The notes below the pieces were generated by a model. It searched no databases. It was not told the origin of the DNA and worked only from the letters and a program-made list of their open reading frames with translations. 64,000 bases of DNA. Origin: Spirosoma sp. SC4-14 (GTDB taxonomy: Bacteria > Bacteroidota > Bacteroidia > Cytophagales > Spirosomataceae). Position numbers and translations under genes: made by a program. Each line of letters starts with the position of its first letter. Position 1 is the first letter of the stretch. Positions 37,170 to 46,094 of this stretch are shown here, one piece after another. The stretch lies in NCBI RefSeq assembly GCF_037201965.1, contig NZ_CP147518.1, positions 3,837,001 through 3,901,000 on the forward strand, written 5' to 3'.

Positions 37170-37517
37170 ATGAAAACGATATGCATGACTACCAGCCTGC
37201 TGCTGACAATAGGCGTTGCTCAAACAAGTTGGGCGCAGTCGACTACGGGCGGAAAGAGTGGCGGCTCAACGGCATCAACAGGGACCGGCTACCTGACGGA
37301 AGGCCAGCGCCCGGCGACTACCAATCCAAACAGCATGACTATCGACGACGAAGGAGCTTCCCGTGCGTATATGTATGTTCCACCCACTACGCATAAGAAC
37401 CGGGCGGCTTCGCCGATAGGCTCGGCGAATGAACAGACTCCCTCTAAACAGGCCGTTGCCGACAGCAGTGGAGTCAAAGACAAATCGGCTCGCCGGAAAA
37501 ACCAGCCATTCAATTAA
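37170..37517 (+). CDS. Small exported Ser/Gly/Thr-rich protein
   Basis: No family is recognised. The start at 37170 gives a signal peptide (MKTICMTTSLLLTIGVAQTS, cut near WAQ), followed by a low-complexity mature part of about 90 residues without Cys, ending in basic KDKSARRKNQPFN. It may be a surface or periplasmic protein. Its stop codon overlaps that of the convergent DUF1501 gene by four bases (TTAA). Confidence 0.65.
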   Translation: MKTICMTTSLLLTIGVAQTSWAQSTTGGKSGGSTASTGTGYLTEGQRPATTNPNSMTIDDEGASRAYMYVPPTTHKNRAASPIGSANEQTPSKQAVADSSGVKDKSARRKNQPFN

Positions 37518-38950
37518 GCCAGCAGGTCCGCCACCGCTTTGCCCTTTCCATCGGGCGTAGTGTAAAAGGGTCGTTTTTCAATTTCGTACTGCGTATCGGG
37601 CGGAATACCCAGCGCATGGTAAATGGTCTGGTGAATTCCTTCAATACGAATGGGGTTTTCAATGGTTTTACAGGGTCGTTCGTCGGCGGTTTTGCCGTAA
37701 ACAAATCCTTTTTTTATGCCGCCCCCGAACATAAGCACCGAACAGCCGTCGGTAAAATGCCGGTGCATTCCGTAGAATTTCAGATCGGACAGGATATCAG
37801 GCTGATTAACCTGTTCGAGTACTTTGGCATCGGGACGCCCTTCCACCATCATATCACGGCTGAACTCGCTGGCCACAATCACCATCGTCCGCTCCAGATG
37901 GCCGGTTTTGTCGAGGTCTTTGATCAACTGCGCAATGGGGCCATCGATCTGTTTTTTCATAGCTTCCAGGCGCGTATGGCCATTCTCGTGGGTATCCCAG
38001 CCTTTGAAAGGTTCATACTCAGTTGTGACACTGATAAACCGGGCTCCCTGTTCGGTGAGTCGACGGGCCAGCAGGCATCCTAACCCAAACCGTCCGGTAT
38101 TATAGCTATCGTAACTCGCTTTAGGCTCCGTACTGAGGTCAAAGGCTTTGGCTTCAGGCGAATTCAGCAATCGATAGGCCTGCTCCATCGAGCGACGCAG
38201 CGACTCTTTCTGGTAATCGCTGCCAAACTCCCCTAGCGGACTATTGCTGATCAGGTCATTGTATAGCTGATTCCGCCGTTCGAACCGGCGGGCATCCATC
38301 CCAACTGGCGGGCGCACACTTTCCAGTCCCTGACTCGGATCGGGAATGAAGAAGGGCCCAAATTCATTGCCCAGAAAACCTGCCGTATGGAATGCTTTTA
38401 ACTCTTCGCCCTCTCCTACTGTAAACCGCTGGCCAATATCGATGAAGGCCGGAATTACCGGATTTTTGGGGCCCAGCTCTTTGGCAATCCAGGCCCCTAT
38501 GTGCGGAGCGGCCACGGTTTGTGGTGGTTCGTAGCAGGTATGCCAGTGGTATTGATGCCGCGAATGCAGGATATGTCCCATGTCGGCGGCAACATACGAT
38601 CGAATCAGCGTACCCTTATCCATAACGTTACCGATAGCCTGGAGACCGTCGGAGAAATGAATCCCATCGATCACGGTAGGCACCGATTTGAATGTACTCA
38701 GCACCCGGTTGCCCTCCATACCCGTCTGAAAAGGCGTATATTTTTTGGGATCGAAGGTTTCGGTATGGGCCATTCCTCCCGCCATCCAGAGCAGAATCAC
38801 GGTATCGGCCGTTCCTGGCACGGAGGCTGTTTTTCCGATTCGGCTACAGCCCGACAACAGACTCGGTATAGGGGCCCCGGCAGCCAGTGCAGCCAGTGTA
38901 GCGGCACTTGTTCTCGCCAAAAATGTCCGTCGGTTCCAGCGCTGTTTCAT
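37514..38950 (-). CDS. DUF1501 (sulfatase-like fold) Tat-exported protein
   Basis: The start at 38950 gives a Tat signal (RRTFLARTSAATLAALAAGA). An upstream ATG at 38998 lies outside it. The body is the DUF1501 domain of alkaline phosphatase/sulfatase fold: VILLWMAGGMAHTETFDPKK, LIRSYVAADMGHILHSRHQY, CLLARRLTEQGARFISVTTE, and TMVIVASEFSRD. The C-terminal part includes GMHRHFTDGCSVLMFGGGIK. The function of DUF1501 is not established. The next upstream gene on the same strand is the DUF1549/1553 cytochrome-like protein, the usual partner in Planctomycetes and Bacteroidetes. Confidence 0.9.
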   Translation of the reverse strand: MKQRWNRRTFLARTSAATLAALAAGAPIPSLLSGCSRIGKTASVPGTADTVILLWMAGGMAHTETFDPKKYTPFQTGMEGNRVLSTFKSVPTVIDGIHFSDGLQAIGNVMDKGTLIRSYVAADMGHILHSRHQYHWHTCYEPPQTVAAPHIGAWIAKELGPKNPVIPAFIDIGQRFTVGEGEELKAFHTAGFLGNEFGPFFIPDPSQGLESVRPPVGMDARRFERRNQLYNDLISNSPLGEFGSDYQKESLRRSMEQAYRLLNSPEAKAFDLSTEPKASYDSYNTGRFGLGCLLARRLTEQGARFISVTTEYEPFKGWDTHENGHTRLEAMKKQIDGPIAQLIKDLDKTGHLERTMVIVASEFSRDMMVEGRPDAKVLEQVNQPDILSDLKFYGMHRHFTDGCSVLMFGGGIKKGFVYGKTADERPCKTIENPIRIEGIHQTIYHALGIPPDTQYEIEKRPFYTTPDGKGKAVADLLA

Positions 38951-39243
38951 AAGCGTAATTAGTCGATAATTCGCGGCTTCGCTGAGCCGTCTGCGCAATT
39001 ATTGGTATGTTCACCAAAGAAGCCTCACCGCTATATTCTACTATAGAGCCGCCCGTTTGCCTGGTTCAGTACAGGCCCATTTCGTAAACCTCACTAATTT
39101 TCCATGAGGCAATACCTTGCAGAACTACGGCTATAAATTTGTTTCGAACCCGTTGGTCGGCACCATCGACGAAACACGCGATCCAGAGTCGGAAAGCCTA
39201 ACTGTGGGTTGTTATAATCAATCGATCCGTTGCTACCCATACC

Positions 39244-41619
39244 TCAGTAAATCAACTGAAATTCGGGGTGTAAGGCAATGGCCCATACCAAATCCTGAAT
39301 ACTTTCGGCACTGGGAACCGTCCCCATGAGCTTCTGGGCTACGGCCAGTTCCTTTGGAGATGGTTCGCGCCCTAACGCCTGCCAGTACAAATTTTTCACC
39401 AGCAGTTCCGATGATGGATATCGTTTTTGCCACTTCTCAGCACCGCGTTTGAGTGTTTCATTAAACGTTGTTCCATTGGTTAATTCCAGTGCCTGAAGCA
39501 GGTTCGCCTGCGAACTTCGGCCCGTGCTCACCGTTTCCCGATTAGGACGCCCCAACGCAGTTAGAAATGGATCATTTTTAACCAGTGCAGCTCTCGGAAA
39601 CGGAATTACCTGATGAATCTGCTTCGGTAACATCTCCACCACCGACGTATCCTGATACATGGGATAGAACGCCCGGCTCACAGCATCGGCAAATTGTTCG
39701 GCCGTGAGCCGACGACGCACCATGCCTTCAAAGGTGTAGGACGGAGCCGTCAGTAACTCCACATCCTTTACCCCAACGGAAGGCAGTTGGTATGTTTTGG
39801 ACGTCAGGATGGCATACATAAGTTTTTTCAGGTCGTAGCCATTCTGAACAAAGTCGTAGGCCATCCAGTCGAGCAGGTCCTGGCTCCAGGGTTCATTATC
39901 CATGGCATCGACGGGTTCAACAATGCCCCGCCCCATAAACTGCGCCCAGATCCGGTTGACAACCGTTCGGTAGAGTCGGCCATCCTTAGGTTGCACCAGA
40001 AAATCGGCCAGTTCCCGAAGACGCTGCTCGGTGGGGGCATCGATGCTGATTTCGCCCAGGTCCCGGTACAATATCCGCCGTCCGGCCATCTTTCCGGTTG
40101 GCTTATCACACCGGTTGATTTCCAGGGTAGAGTCGGCAAAAACATTGGCAAATGCATAGGCATCGTCCAGTTTCCAGTCGCTGATAAAACTATCGTGGCA
40201 GGATGCGCATTTGAGATTCAATCCCAGAAAAACCTGCGCTACATTCTGGGCGGCCTGCATTTCGGTTCGCTGACTTGCGTTGATGGTTCCCCGCCACTGG
40301 ATTCCTTTGATAAACCCGGCCGATTGTTTCGAGGGGCTGATCAATTCCCGCACGAACCAGTTGTAGGGCTTATTCTTTTTCAGGGATTCGTATAACCAGG
40401 TTGTAATGTCGGCGCGTCCACCGGTCACATAGCCCGTTCCGGTGTAATCGTTCCGCAGCGCATCGTTCCAGAACGTAAGCCAGTGCTGAGCATAGGCATC
40501 GTTTCGGTTGAGCAGATTTTTCACCAGTAGCTCCCGTTTATCGGGTCGATGATCGGCCAGAAACGCCTGCACCTCGGTTGGTGTCGGTAAGAGTCCAATG
40601 GCATCCAGATAGACCCGCCGGATATAGGTCCGATCGTCGATAACGCCTTTCCAGGCAATTTTATGCTGCTGAAAATAGGCACTGACAAACCGGTCGATGG
40701 GCTGCGTGATATCGACCGTTGCGGGTGGCACAACGGGCAATCGGGGTGCCAGCGCTGCAACCCGATATATACTTTTCTCGGCCCCAGTTGGCCAGGGAGC
40801 ACCCTGTTTGATCCAGAATGCCAGCAATGCAACCTCCTTATCGGTCAGCCGTTTGCCTTTGGTGGGCATGGCTTCTTTATGCCCGGCTGGCAGGGTGATC
40901 CGCCGGATCAGTTCACTATCGTCGGGATGGCCGGGTTTGATAACCATGCCATTCTTACCCCCTTTCAACAGCAATTCTTTTTTATCGAGCCGAAGCTCGC
41001 CTTTAGTTTTGGTTGCGCTATGGCAACTATAGCAGTTATGCGCCAGAATGGTCCGTACGTCCAGATTCAATGCTTCAACCTGCTTATCGGTCAACGGTCC
41101 GTTAACGCTGGCAAAGGCCAGAGGAGGAGTAGCAGTTGACGGAGCGTCGTTGCTTTTTCCGGGAAGTACGCTCGACAGGTAATCTTCGCCATGGGTCAGC
41201 AATGCGCCATAGTGCCCGGCCACGCAAACGCCTAGCCCTGTTAGTACCAGGGCCGTTCGATACAGCCGGGTCGTTCCCCAACGGGCTGTCAGCAGTGTAC
41301 CCACGGCCAAAGCAGCCGTAGCAAATCCCGCCCATTGGTGAACCGTAACGGTTTGGCCGCTGTATTCATCCTGGCCGATCAGCATCAGGCCCAGAATAGC
41401 CGCCAACACGGCACTAACCGCACCCAGCCAGAGCATGGCCCAAACTGCCGATTGCCACTGATTCGATTTTCGGTACCACCCAACTCCCTCCAGCAACAGG
41501 GCTACGCACAATAACGCTACGGGAAAATGAACGATCAATGGATGTAACCGACCCAGAAATTGCCAAAGCCAGAAGGTTGCAGCCAGAAAAGTCTGTAGAA
41601 CGGACAGAAGGACAAGCAT
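39244..41619 (-). CDS. DUF2231-PSCyt1-DUF1549-DUF1553 multidomain protein
   Basis: The 791 residues begin with four or five membrane segments of the DUF2231 type (about 1-150, with HPLIVHFPVALL). A planctomycete-type cytochrome C region (about 185-275) carries the haem motif CYSCH and MPTKGKRLTDKEVALLAFWI. DUF1549 (about 300-480) includes the second CxxCH, LKCASCHDSFISDW, and DUF1553 (about 525-780) includes YRTVVNRIWAQFMGRGIVEP. Proteins of this type occur with DUF1501 partners in polysaccharide-degrading bacteria; their reaction is unproven. The DUF1501 gene follows after 293 bases. Confidence 0.9.
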   Translation of the reverse strand: MLVLLSVLQTFLAATFWLWQFLGRLHPLIVHFPVALLCVALLLEGVGWYRKSNQWQSAVWAMLWLGAVSAVLAAILGLMLIGQDEYSGQTVTVHQWAGFATAALAVGTLLTARWGTTRLYRTALVLTGLGVCVAGHYGALLTHGEDYLSSVLPGKSNDAPSTATPPLAFASVNGPLTDKQVEALNLDVRTILAHNCYSCHSATKTKGELRLDKKELLLKGGKNGMVIKPGHPDDSELIRRITLPAGHKEAMPTKGKRLTDKEVALLAFWIKQGAPWPTGAEKSIYRVAALAPRLPVVPPATVDITQPIDRFVSAYFQQHKIAWKGVIDDRTYIRRVYLDAIGLLPTPTEVQAFLADHRPDKRELLVKNLLNRNDAYAQHWLTFWNDALRNDYTGTGYVTGGRADITTWLYESLKKNKPYNWFVRELISPSKQSAGFIKGIQWRGTINASQRTEMQAAQNVAQVFLGLNLKCASCHDSFISDWKLDDAYAFANVFADSTLEINRCDKPTGKMAGRRILYRDLGEISIDAPTEQRLRELADFLVQPKDGRLYRTVVNRIWAQFMGRGIVEPVDAMDNEPWSQDLLDWMAYDFVQNGYDLKKLMYAILTSKTYQLPSVGVKDVELLTAPSYTFEGMVRRRLTAEQFADAVSRAFYPMYQDTSVVEMLPKQIHQVIPFPRAALVKNDPFLTALGRPNRETVSTGRSSQANLLQALELTNGTTFNETLKRGAEKWQKRYPSSELLVKNLYWQALGREPSPKELAVAQKLMGTVPSAESIQDLVWAIALHPEFQLIY

Positions 41620-41762
41620 ACAGTAGCAGAAGTCGTTGGCTGGTTCCCATTTCCGGGAACCAGGCTATTCGTTCTTTCAAAGACGATGAACCCGCCCGTT
41701 CTACTATAAAAGCTCCCAGTCGACAGCCAAACTGTTTTTCCCGCCCTGGAGCCTCCGTCTGG

Positions 41763-42875
41763 TTAATGGGCCATATACTGTTTTGCTTCGCGGATAGTCG
41801 ACTTGTACTCAGCCGGCTTCAGTGCTTTTTTATAATGGGCCTGCGCCTGTTTGCTATCGCCCGACCGAGCCGCAATACGAGCCAGTCCGGCCTCGGCAAA
41901 GGCGTGATATTCTCTGGTATAATTAGCCACATAGGGCATGTGCAGGGCAGCCTGATAATGCCCGGCGGCTTCCCGATTGTTTTTTTCACGTTTTTCCAGC
42001 AATAGCCCTTCCAGCACCGCAATGGGCATTGGGAGCATGGGATGAGGCAGGTGTTTTAGTTGCTCTACCATTGTCTGAGCTTCTTGGTAACGACCAGCCA
42101 GCATCAGACTCTCGGCATGACGCAGTACGAATACCGGATTGTGCGGAAATCGTTCGGCCAAAATTCTGGTATAGTAAGCAGCCCGTTCTGGCTGACTTTC
42201 CTGTTCAAGGTAAATATGACTTAAATAAAAACAGGTTTCAATCCGGGTAAACACAGCCCGCCGACTGGCCATATCCATCTGTTTCAGGCCTAGTGCCATA
42301 TCCCCATCCTGAAAAAACCACATAAGCGGCTTGATGAGCGGATTGTCGAGGGGATACCGCTCGACATAATAATTGTATAAACCCGTGGTAAAGTAAAATT
42401 CAGGATTCTGCTCAATCAGCGAAAAGCCCGTTTTCATGAACCCATAGGCCTTTTTCGATTCATTTACAGCTTTCATCGTCTGCCCATCATTGTTAAAGAT
42501 CAGGGCCAGGTAGCTATGGGCCGTCAGGGCAAAAAAGGTTCCTTCGGGATCTTTTTTATTCCGTTCTAACAGCTTGCCTGCCAGAACGATACTTTGCTGA
42601 CAGGCCAGTTTAAACTGTGCAACAGCTTTGGGGTTTTCATTGATGGGCAAAAACTGCCATTTGAGTTTCATGGCCTGAAGCAGAGGAACTATAGGATGCT
42701 CAGGGTATCGCCCCCGAAGTTGTGCAATAGGCTGGTCGGCTTCCTGAAAGTTGCCCTCGTAAATCGAGTCGAGTGCTTTCAGAATTACGGGCTGAACGTT
42801 CTGATCCGACAATACCTGCGCCTGCACAACCCGTGGACTGACAATAAGGAGTAATGACAAAAAATAATATTTCAT
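41763..42875 (-). CDS. Exported tetratricopeptide-like protein
   Basis: The start at 42875 gives a signal peptide (MKYYFLSLLLIVSPRVVQAQ). The rest is a helical repeat protein (about 350 residues): AVAQFKLACQQSIVLAGKLL, AVNESKKAYGFMKTGFSLIE, PERAAYYTRILAERFPHNPV, AAGHYQAALHMPYVANYTRE. It resembles Bacteroidetes TPR proteins with periplasmic location. It is transcribed in the same direction as the DUF1549 gene, 143 bases upstream of it, and divergent from the hydrolase gene. Confidence 0.82.
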   Translation of the reverse strand: MKYYFLSLLLIVSPRVVQAQVLSDQNVQPVILKALDSIYEGNFQEADQPIAQLRGRYPEHPIVPLLQAMKLKWQFLPINENPKAVAQFKLACQQSIVLAGKLLERNKKDPEGTFFALTAHSYLALIFNNDGQTMKAVNESKKAYGFMKTGFSLIEQNPEFYFTTGLYNYYVERYPLDNPLIKPLMWFFQDGDMALGLKQMDMASRRAVFTRIETCFYLSHIYLEQESQPERAAYYTRILAERFPHNPVFVLRHAESLMLAGRYQEAQTMVEQLKHLPHPMLPMPIAVLEGLLLEKREKNNREAAGHYQAALHMPYVANYTREYHAFAEAGLARIAARSGDSKQAQAHYKKALKPAEYKSTIREAKQYMAH

Positions 42876-43123
42876 AAACGAACTCAGCATAAAAGCACTC
42901 ACCAGTTCTTGGACGAACTATCAGGCACAAGTAACCATCTGCCAGGACAGTAATTCGATTGACGAAGTAGTAGGAAGCGCGATTAGAGGCTATGTGAACG
43001 AAAATTCAGTCCGAATGTCGGCCAAACGACACAATCGAAAAGTTCGATTTCAACCCGTACGTATAATTCCTCAGTTTAGCAGCGGATTTGTTCACCATAG
43101 GCATCCGCTTAATTCTCGCATGT

Positions 43124-44026
43124 ATGAAGGAGCCCTCTCGTATAAAACGTCGGTTGATCCGTTGGGGGAGCCTGGTTTTAGCAGGCCTGTTACCCGTCAT
43201 CCTATTGAATCAGTGTACCCTCCGCATGTCCGATTCAGCCATTCAGAACTACTTCAGCAAACAAGCTATCAAACCAACGTTTCACCACATCGCCATAGCA
43301 GGACGTAGCCTGCATTATGCCCACATTGGAGCCGATACTTTACCTCCCGTGGTGTTTATCCATGGGTCGCCGGGTTCCTGGGATGCATTCATTTCGTTTT
43401 TTGCCGATTCGGGTCTTTATCAGCAGGCACAGCTACTTTCAGTAGACCGGCTCGGGTTCGGCAAATCCGGGTTGGGAAACCCCGAACCCTCTCTAGCCAG
43501 ACAGGCAGCAGCCATTGCCCCCATTCTGCAACAGGTATCAAAGATTAAGCCGCCTATTCTGGTTGGCCACTCGCTGGGTGGGCCCATTGCGGCCCGGCTG
43601 GCTATGGACTATCCGCAATGGGTGGGCGGGCTGGTTCTGGTGGCTCCCTCTATCGACCCTGCTCTGGAAAAGCAGGAATGGTATCGACCGGTTGGCGCAG
43701 CCATACCGATCCGATGGTTGCTGCCAGCCGAACTGGATGTCAGCAACCGGGAAATTCTGCCCCTCAAAGCCGAGCTGGAGGCTATGCTGCCGCTCTGGGC
43801 CAGCATTCGGGTGCCCGTGACAGTTATTCAGGGCGATGCCGATGAACTGGTGCCAGCGGGGAATGCCTGGTTTGCCCAGCGGATGCTATCCCATGCGGCT
43901 GTGAACCTACGCCTGCTACCCGGCATGAACCATTTCATTCCCTGGCGACGCCCAGACACCATTCGGGAGGCTATTCTGATGCACCTGAATGGCAGGAAAT
44001 CGTTACCAGCAAAAAAAATACCGTAG
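43124..44026 (+). CDS. Alpha/beta hydrolase, membrane-anchored
   Basis: The start at 43124 (MKEPSRIKRRLIRWGSLVLA) gives a basic n-region and one hydrophobic segment (about residues 12-28), followed by NQC, so a lipoprotein-like anchor is possible. The hydrolase fold has the oxyanion motif FIHGSPGSWDAF, the nucleophile elbow LVGHSLGGPIAARLAM (Ser), IQGDADELVPAGNAWF with the acid, and GMNHFIPW with the catalytic His. The substrate is unknown. The Rieske operon starts 79 bases downstream on the same strand. Confidence 0.87.
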   Translation: MKEPSRIKRRLIRWGSLVLAGLLPVILLNQCTLRMSDSAIQNYFSKQAIKPTFHHIAIAGRSLHYAHIGADTLPPVVFIHGSPGSWDAFISFFADSGLYQQAQLLSVDRLGFGKSGLGNPEPSLARQAAAIAPILQQVSKIKPPILVGHSLGGPIAARLAMDYPQWVGGLVLVAPSIDPALEKQEWYRPVGAAIPIRWLLPAELDVSNREILPLKAELEAMLPLWASIRVPVTVIQGDADELVPAGNAWFAQRMLSHAAVNLRLLPGMNHFIPWRRPDTIREAILMHLNGRKSLPAKKIP

Positions 44027-44104
44027 CTATCAGGACGAAGGTAGCATCCTGTCGTCTAAGTACGTACAAATAAGTATTTTTACCTAATTTCACCGTAGCT
44101 GACT

Positions 44105-46057
44105 ATGCCCGAAACCACTGACCTGACTTGGTATAAAGTGTTGAACACTGTCGACGAACTCCCCGAAGGACGGGTAACGACTGTCACGGCAAATCACACG
44201 AGTATTTGCCTGACCCATTATAACAAAAAAATCTGCGGACTCGATAACCGGTGCCCACACCAGGGTGGTCCGCTGGGCGAAGGTTCGATCGAAAACGGCC
44301 TGCTGCGCTGCCCCTGGCATGGCTGGGATTTTGACCCACAAACGGGGCAGGCACCCGGCTTTCACGACGACGGCATTCGAACGTTTCCCATCGACATCCG
44401 CCCCGATGGCATTTATGTTGGCATCCAGCCAGAGGCTCCGCATCAGCCTACCCTATCCGACATCATGATGCAGACGCTGGTCAACTGTGGAGTCGATACT
44501 GTTTTTGGTATGGTCGGCCATTCGAATCTGGGCCTTGCCGATGCCATGCGTCGGCTGGCCGAAGCGGGCAAACTAACATTTATTGGTATTCGCCATGAGG
44601 GCGCAGCTGCATTTGCCGCATCGGCCTACGGTAAACTGACCGGGCGGCCAGCGGTTTGCTTTGGCATTGCCGGGCCGGGAGCTACAAATATGTTTACGGG
44701 TATGTGGGATGCCAAAAATGACCGCGCACCGCTGATTGCACTCAGTGGACAGGTACAAACACAGGTGGTGGGTACCGGAGCGTTTCAGGAAGTCGATCTG
44801 GTGCAGGCCTTCAGTTCGGTGGCAGCCTTCAACCAGCGGGTTATGCAGACCAGTAAACATGCCGAACTCATGGTGCTGGCCGTAAAGCACGCCCTCCTGA
44901 ACCGCGACGTGTCACACCTGACTTTCCCGGACGAAATTCAGAAACTACCCGCATCCGGCACGGCCCAGGCCAGTTCGCTCGATCACCGCATGGGCCTGCC
45001 CGCCATTACGCCCGCACCCGGTTCAATAACGGCTGCGCTAACCAGACTTCAACGGGCTAAACGACCGGTAATCATTGTAGGCCATGGAGCTAGGTTTAGT
45101 ATGGAACCAATTCTGGCTCTGGCCGAAATGCTGAATGCCCCCGTGCTTACAACCTTCAAAGGAAAAGGACTCATTCCGGATACCCACCCGTTGGCCTGTG
45201 GGGTGCTCGGCCGCAGTGGTACGCCCATTGCAAGCTGGATGATGAACGAAGCGGACCTCCTGCTGGTATTTGGTTCATCATTCGCCAATCATACCGGCAT
45301 AAGCCCGAAAATCCCGACGATTCAGGTCGATTTCGACCCAGTCGTACTGGCTAAATTTCATCCGATCGACGTACCCGTCTGGGGAGAAATTGCAACCACA
45401 GCCTCTCTATTCCGGCAAGAGCTTACCACCTGTCAGGCCATTGATCAACGCCCGGCTATTCAGCACCGATGGGACATCTGGCGGGCCGAAAAAGTAAACC
45501 GACTACGGGACGATCAAACAATGGGACTCAGCTCGATAGCCGTCTTTGAGGCACTTAGCCGCCATACGCCTGGCAATGCGGTAGTTTGTGTCGACGTAGG
45601 CAACAACGCTTACTCCCTCGGACGGTATTTCGAAACCAGTGGCCAATCGTTTCTAATGTCGGGCTACCTGGGTTCCATTGGCTTTGCTCTCCCGGCCGCT
45701 ATGGGTGCCTGGGCCGCTGTGGGTCAGCAACGGCCAGTGGTTTCGGTATCGGGCGATGGCGGTTTTGGTCAGTATATGGCCGAATTTACGACCCTGGTTC
45801 AGTATCAGATGCCGATCAAACATATTTTGCTGAATAACAACGAGCTCGGCAAAATCTCGAAAGAGCAACGCGCCGATCGACTCGATGTATGGCAGACAAG
45901 TCTGCACAATCCCAGTTTCGCCGAATTTGCAACCAATTGCGGTGCCCTTGGCATTCGGGTTAGTCAACCGAATGAACTGGAAAATGCACTCAGAGACGCA
46001 TTTGCCTATCCAGGTCCAGCCCTGGTAGAAATCATGACCAATGGCGCTCTGATTTGA
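44105..46057 (+). CDS. Rieske-[2Fe-2S] fused to PoxB/acetolactate synthase-like ThDP enzyme
   Basis: Residues 1-105 form a Rieske domain with cluster ligands Cys50, His52, Cys69 and His72 (CPHQGGPLGEG and CPWHGWDF). Residues about 117-650 are a thiamine-diphosphate enzyme: VDTVFGMVGHSNLGLADAMR, RHEGAAAFAASAYGKLTGRP with the conserved Glu165, the central nucleotide-binding domain (about 310-440), and the ThDP motif VSGDGGFGQYM (GDG 550-552) with NNNELGK (577-582). Likeness is strongest to pyruvate:quinone oxidoreductase PoxB (AFQEVDL, WDAKNDRAPLIALSGQV). Such enzymes decarboxylate 2-oxoacids and pass electrons on. The fused Rieske centre could take these electrons. First gene of a six-gene run. 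Confidence 0.88.
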   Translation: MPETTDLTWYKVLNTVDELPEGRVTTVTANHTSICLTHYNKKICGLDNRCPHQGGPLGEGSIENGLLRCPWHGWDFDPQTGQAPGFHDDGIRTFPIDIRPDGIYVGIQPEAPHQPTLSDIMMQTLVNCGVDTVFGMVGHSNLGLADAMRRLAEAGKLTFIGIRHEGAAAFAASAYGKLTGRPAVCFGIAGPGATNMFTGMWDAKNDRAPLIALSGQVQTQVVGTGAFQEVDLVQAFSSVAAFNQRVMQTSKHAELMVLAVKHALLNRDVSHLTFPDEIQKLPASGTAQASSLDHRMGLPAITPAPGSITAALTRLQRAKRPVIIVGHGARFSMEPILALAEMLNAPVLTTFKGKGLIPDTHPLACGVLGRSGTPIASWMMNEADLLLVFGSSFANHTGISPKIPTIQVDFDPVVLAKFHPIDVPVWGEIATTASLFRQELTTCQAIDQRPAIQHRWDIWRAEKVNRLRDDQTMGLSSIAVFEALSRHTPGNAVVCVDVGNNAYSLGRYFETSGQSFLMSGYLGSIGFALPAAMGAWAAVGQQRPVVSVSGDGGFGQYMAEFTTLVQYQMPIKHILLNNNELGKISKEQRADRLDVWQTSLHNPSFAEFATNCGALGIRVSQPNELENALRDAFAYPGPALVEIMTNGALI

Positions 46058-46094
46058 TCGACCAATACACCCATCCATTAACCTGAGTCCATCT

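Noticed and set aside
39117-39329. Short plus-strand frame in the DUF1501-DUF1549 spacer
   Set aside because: It overlaps the end of the DUF1549 gene on the opposite strand and has no recognisable feature.
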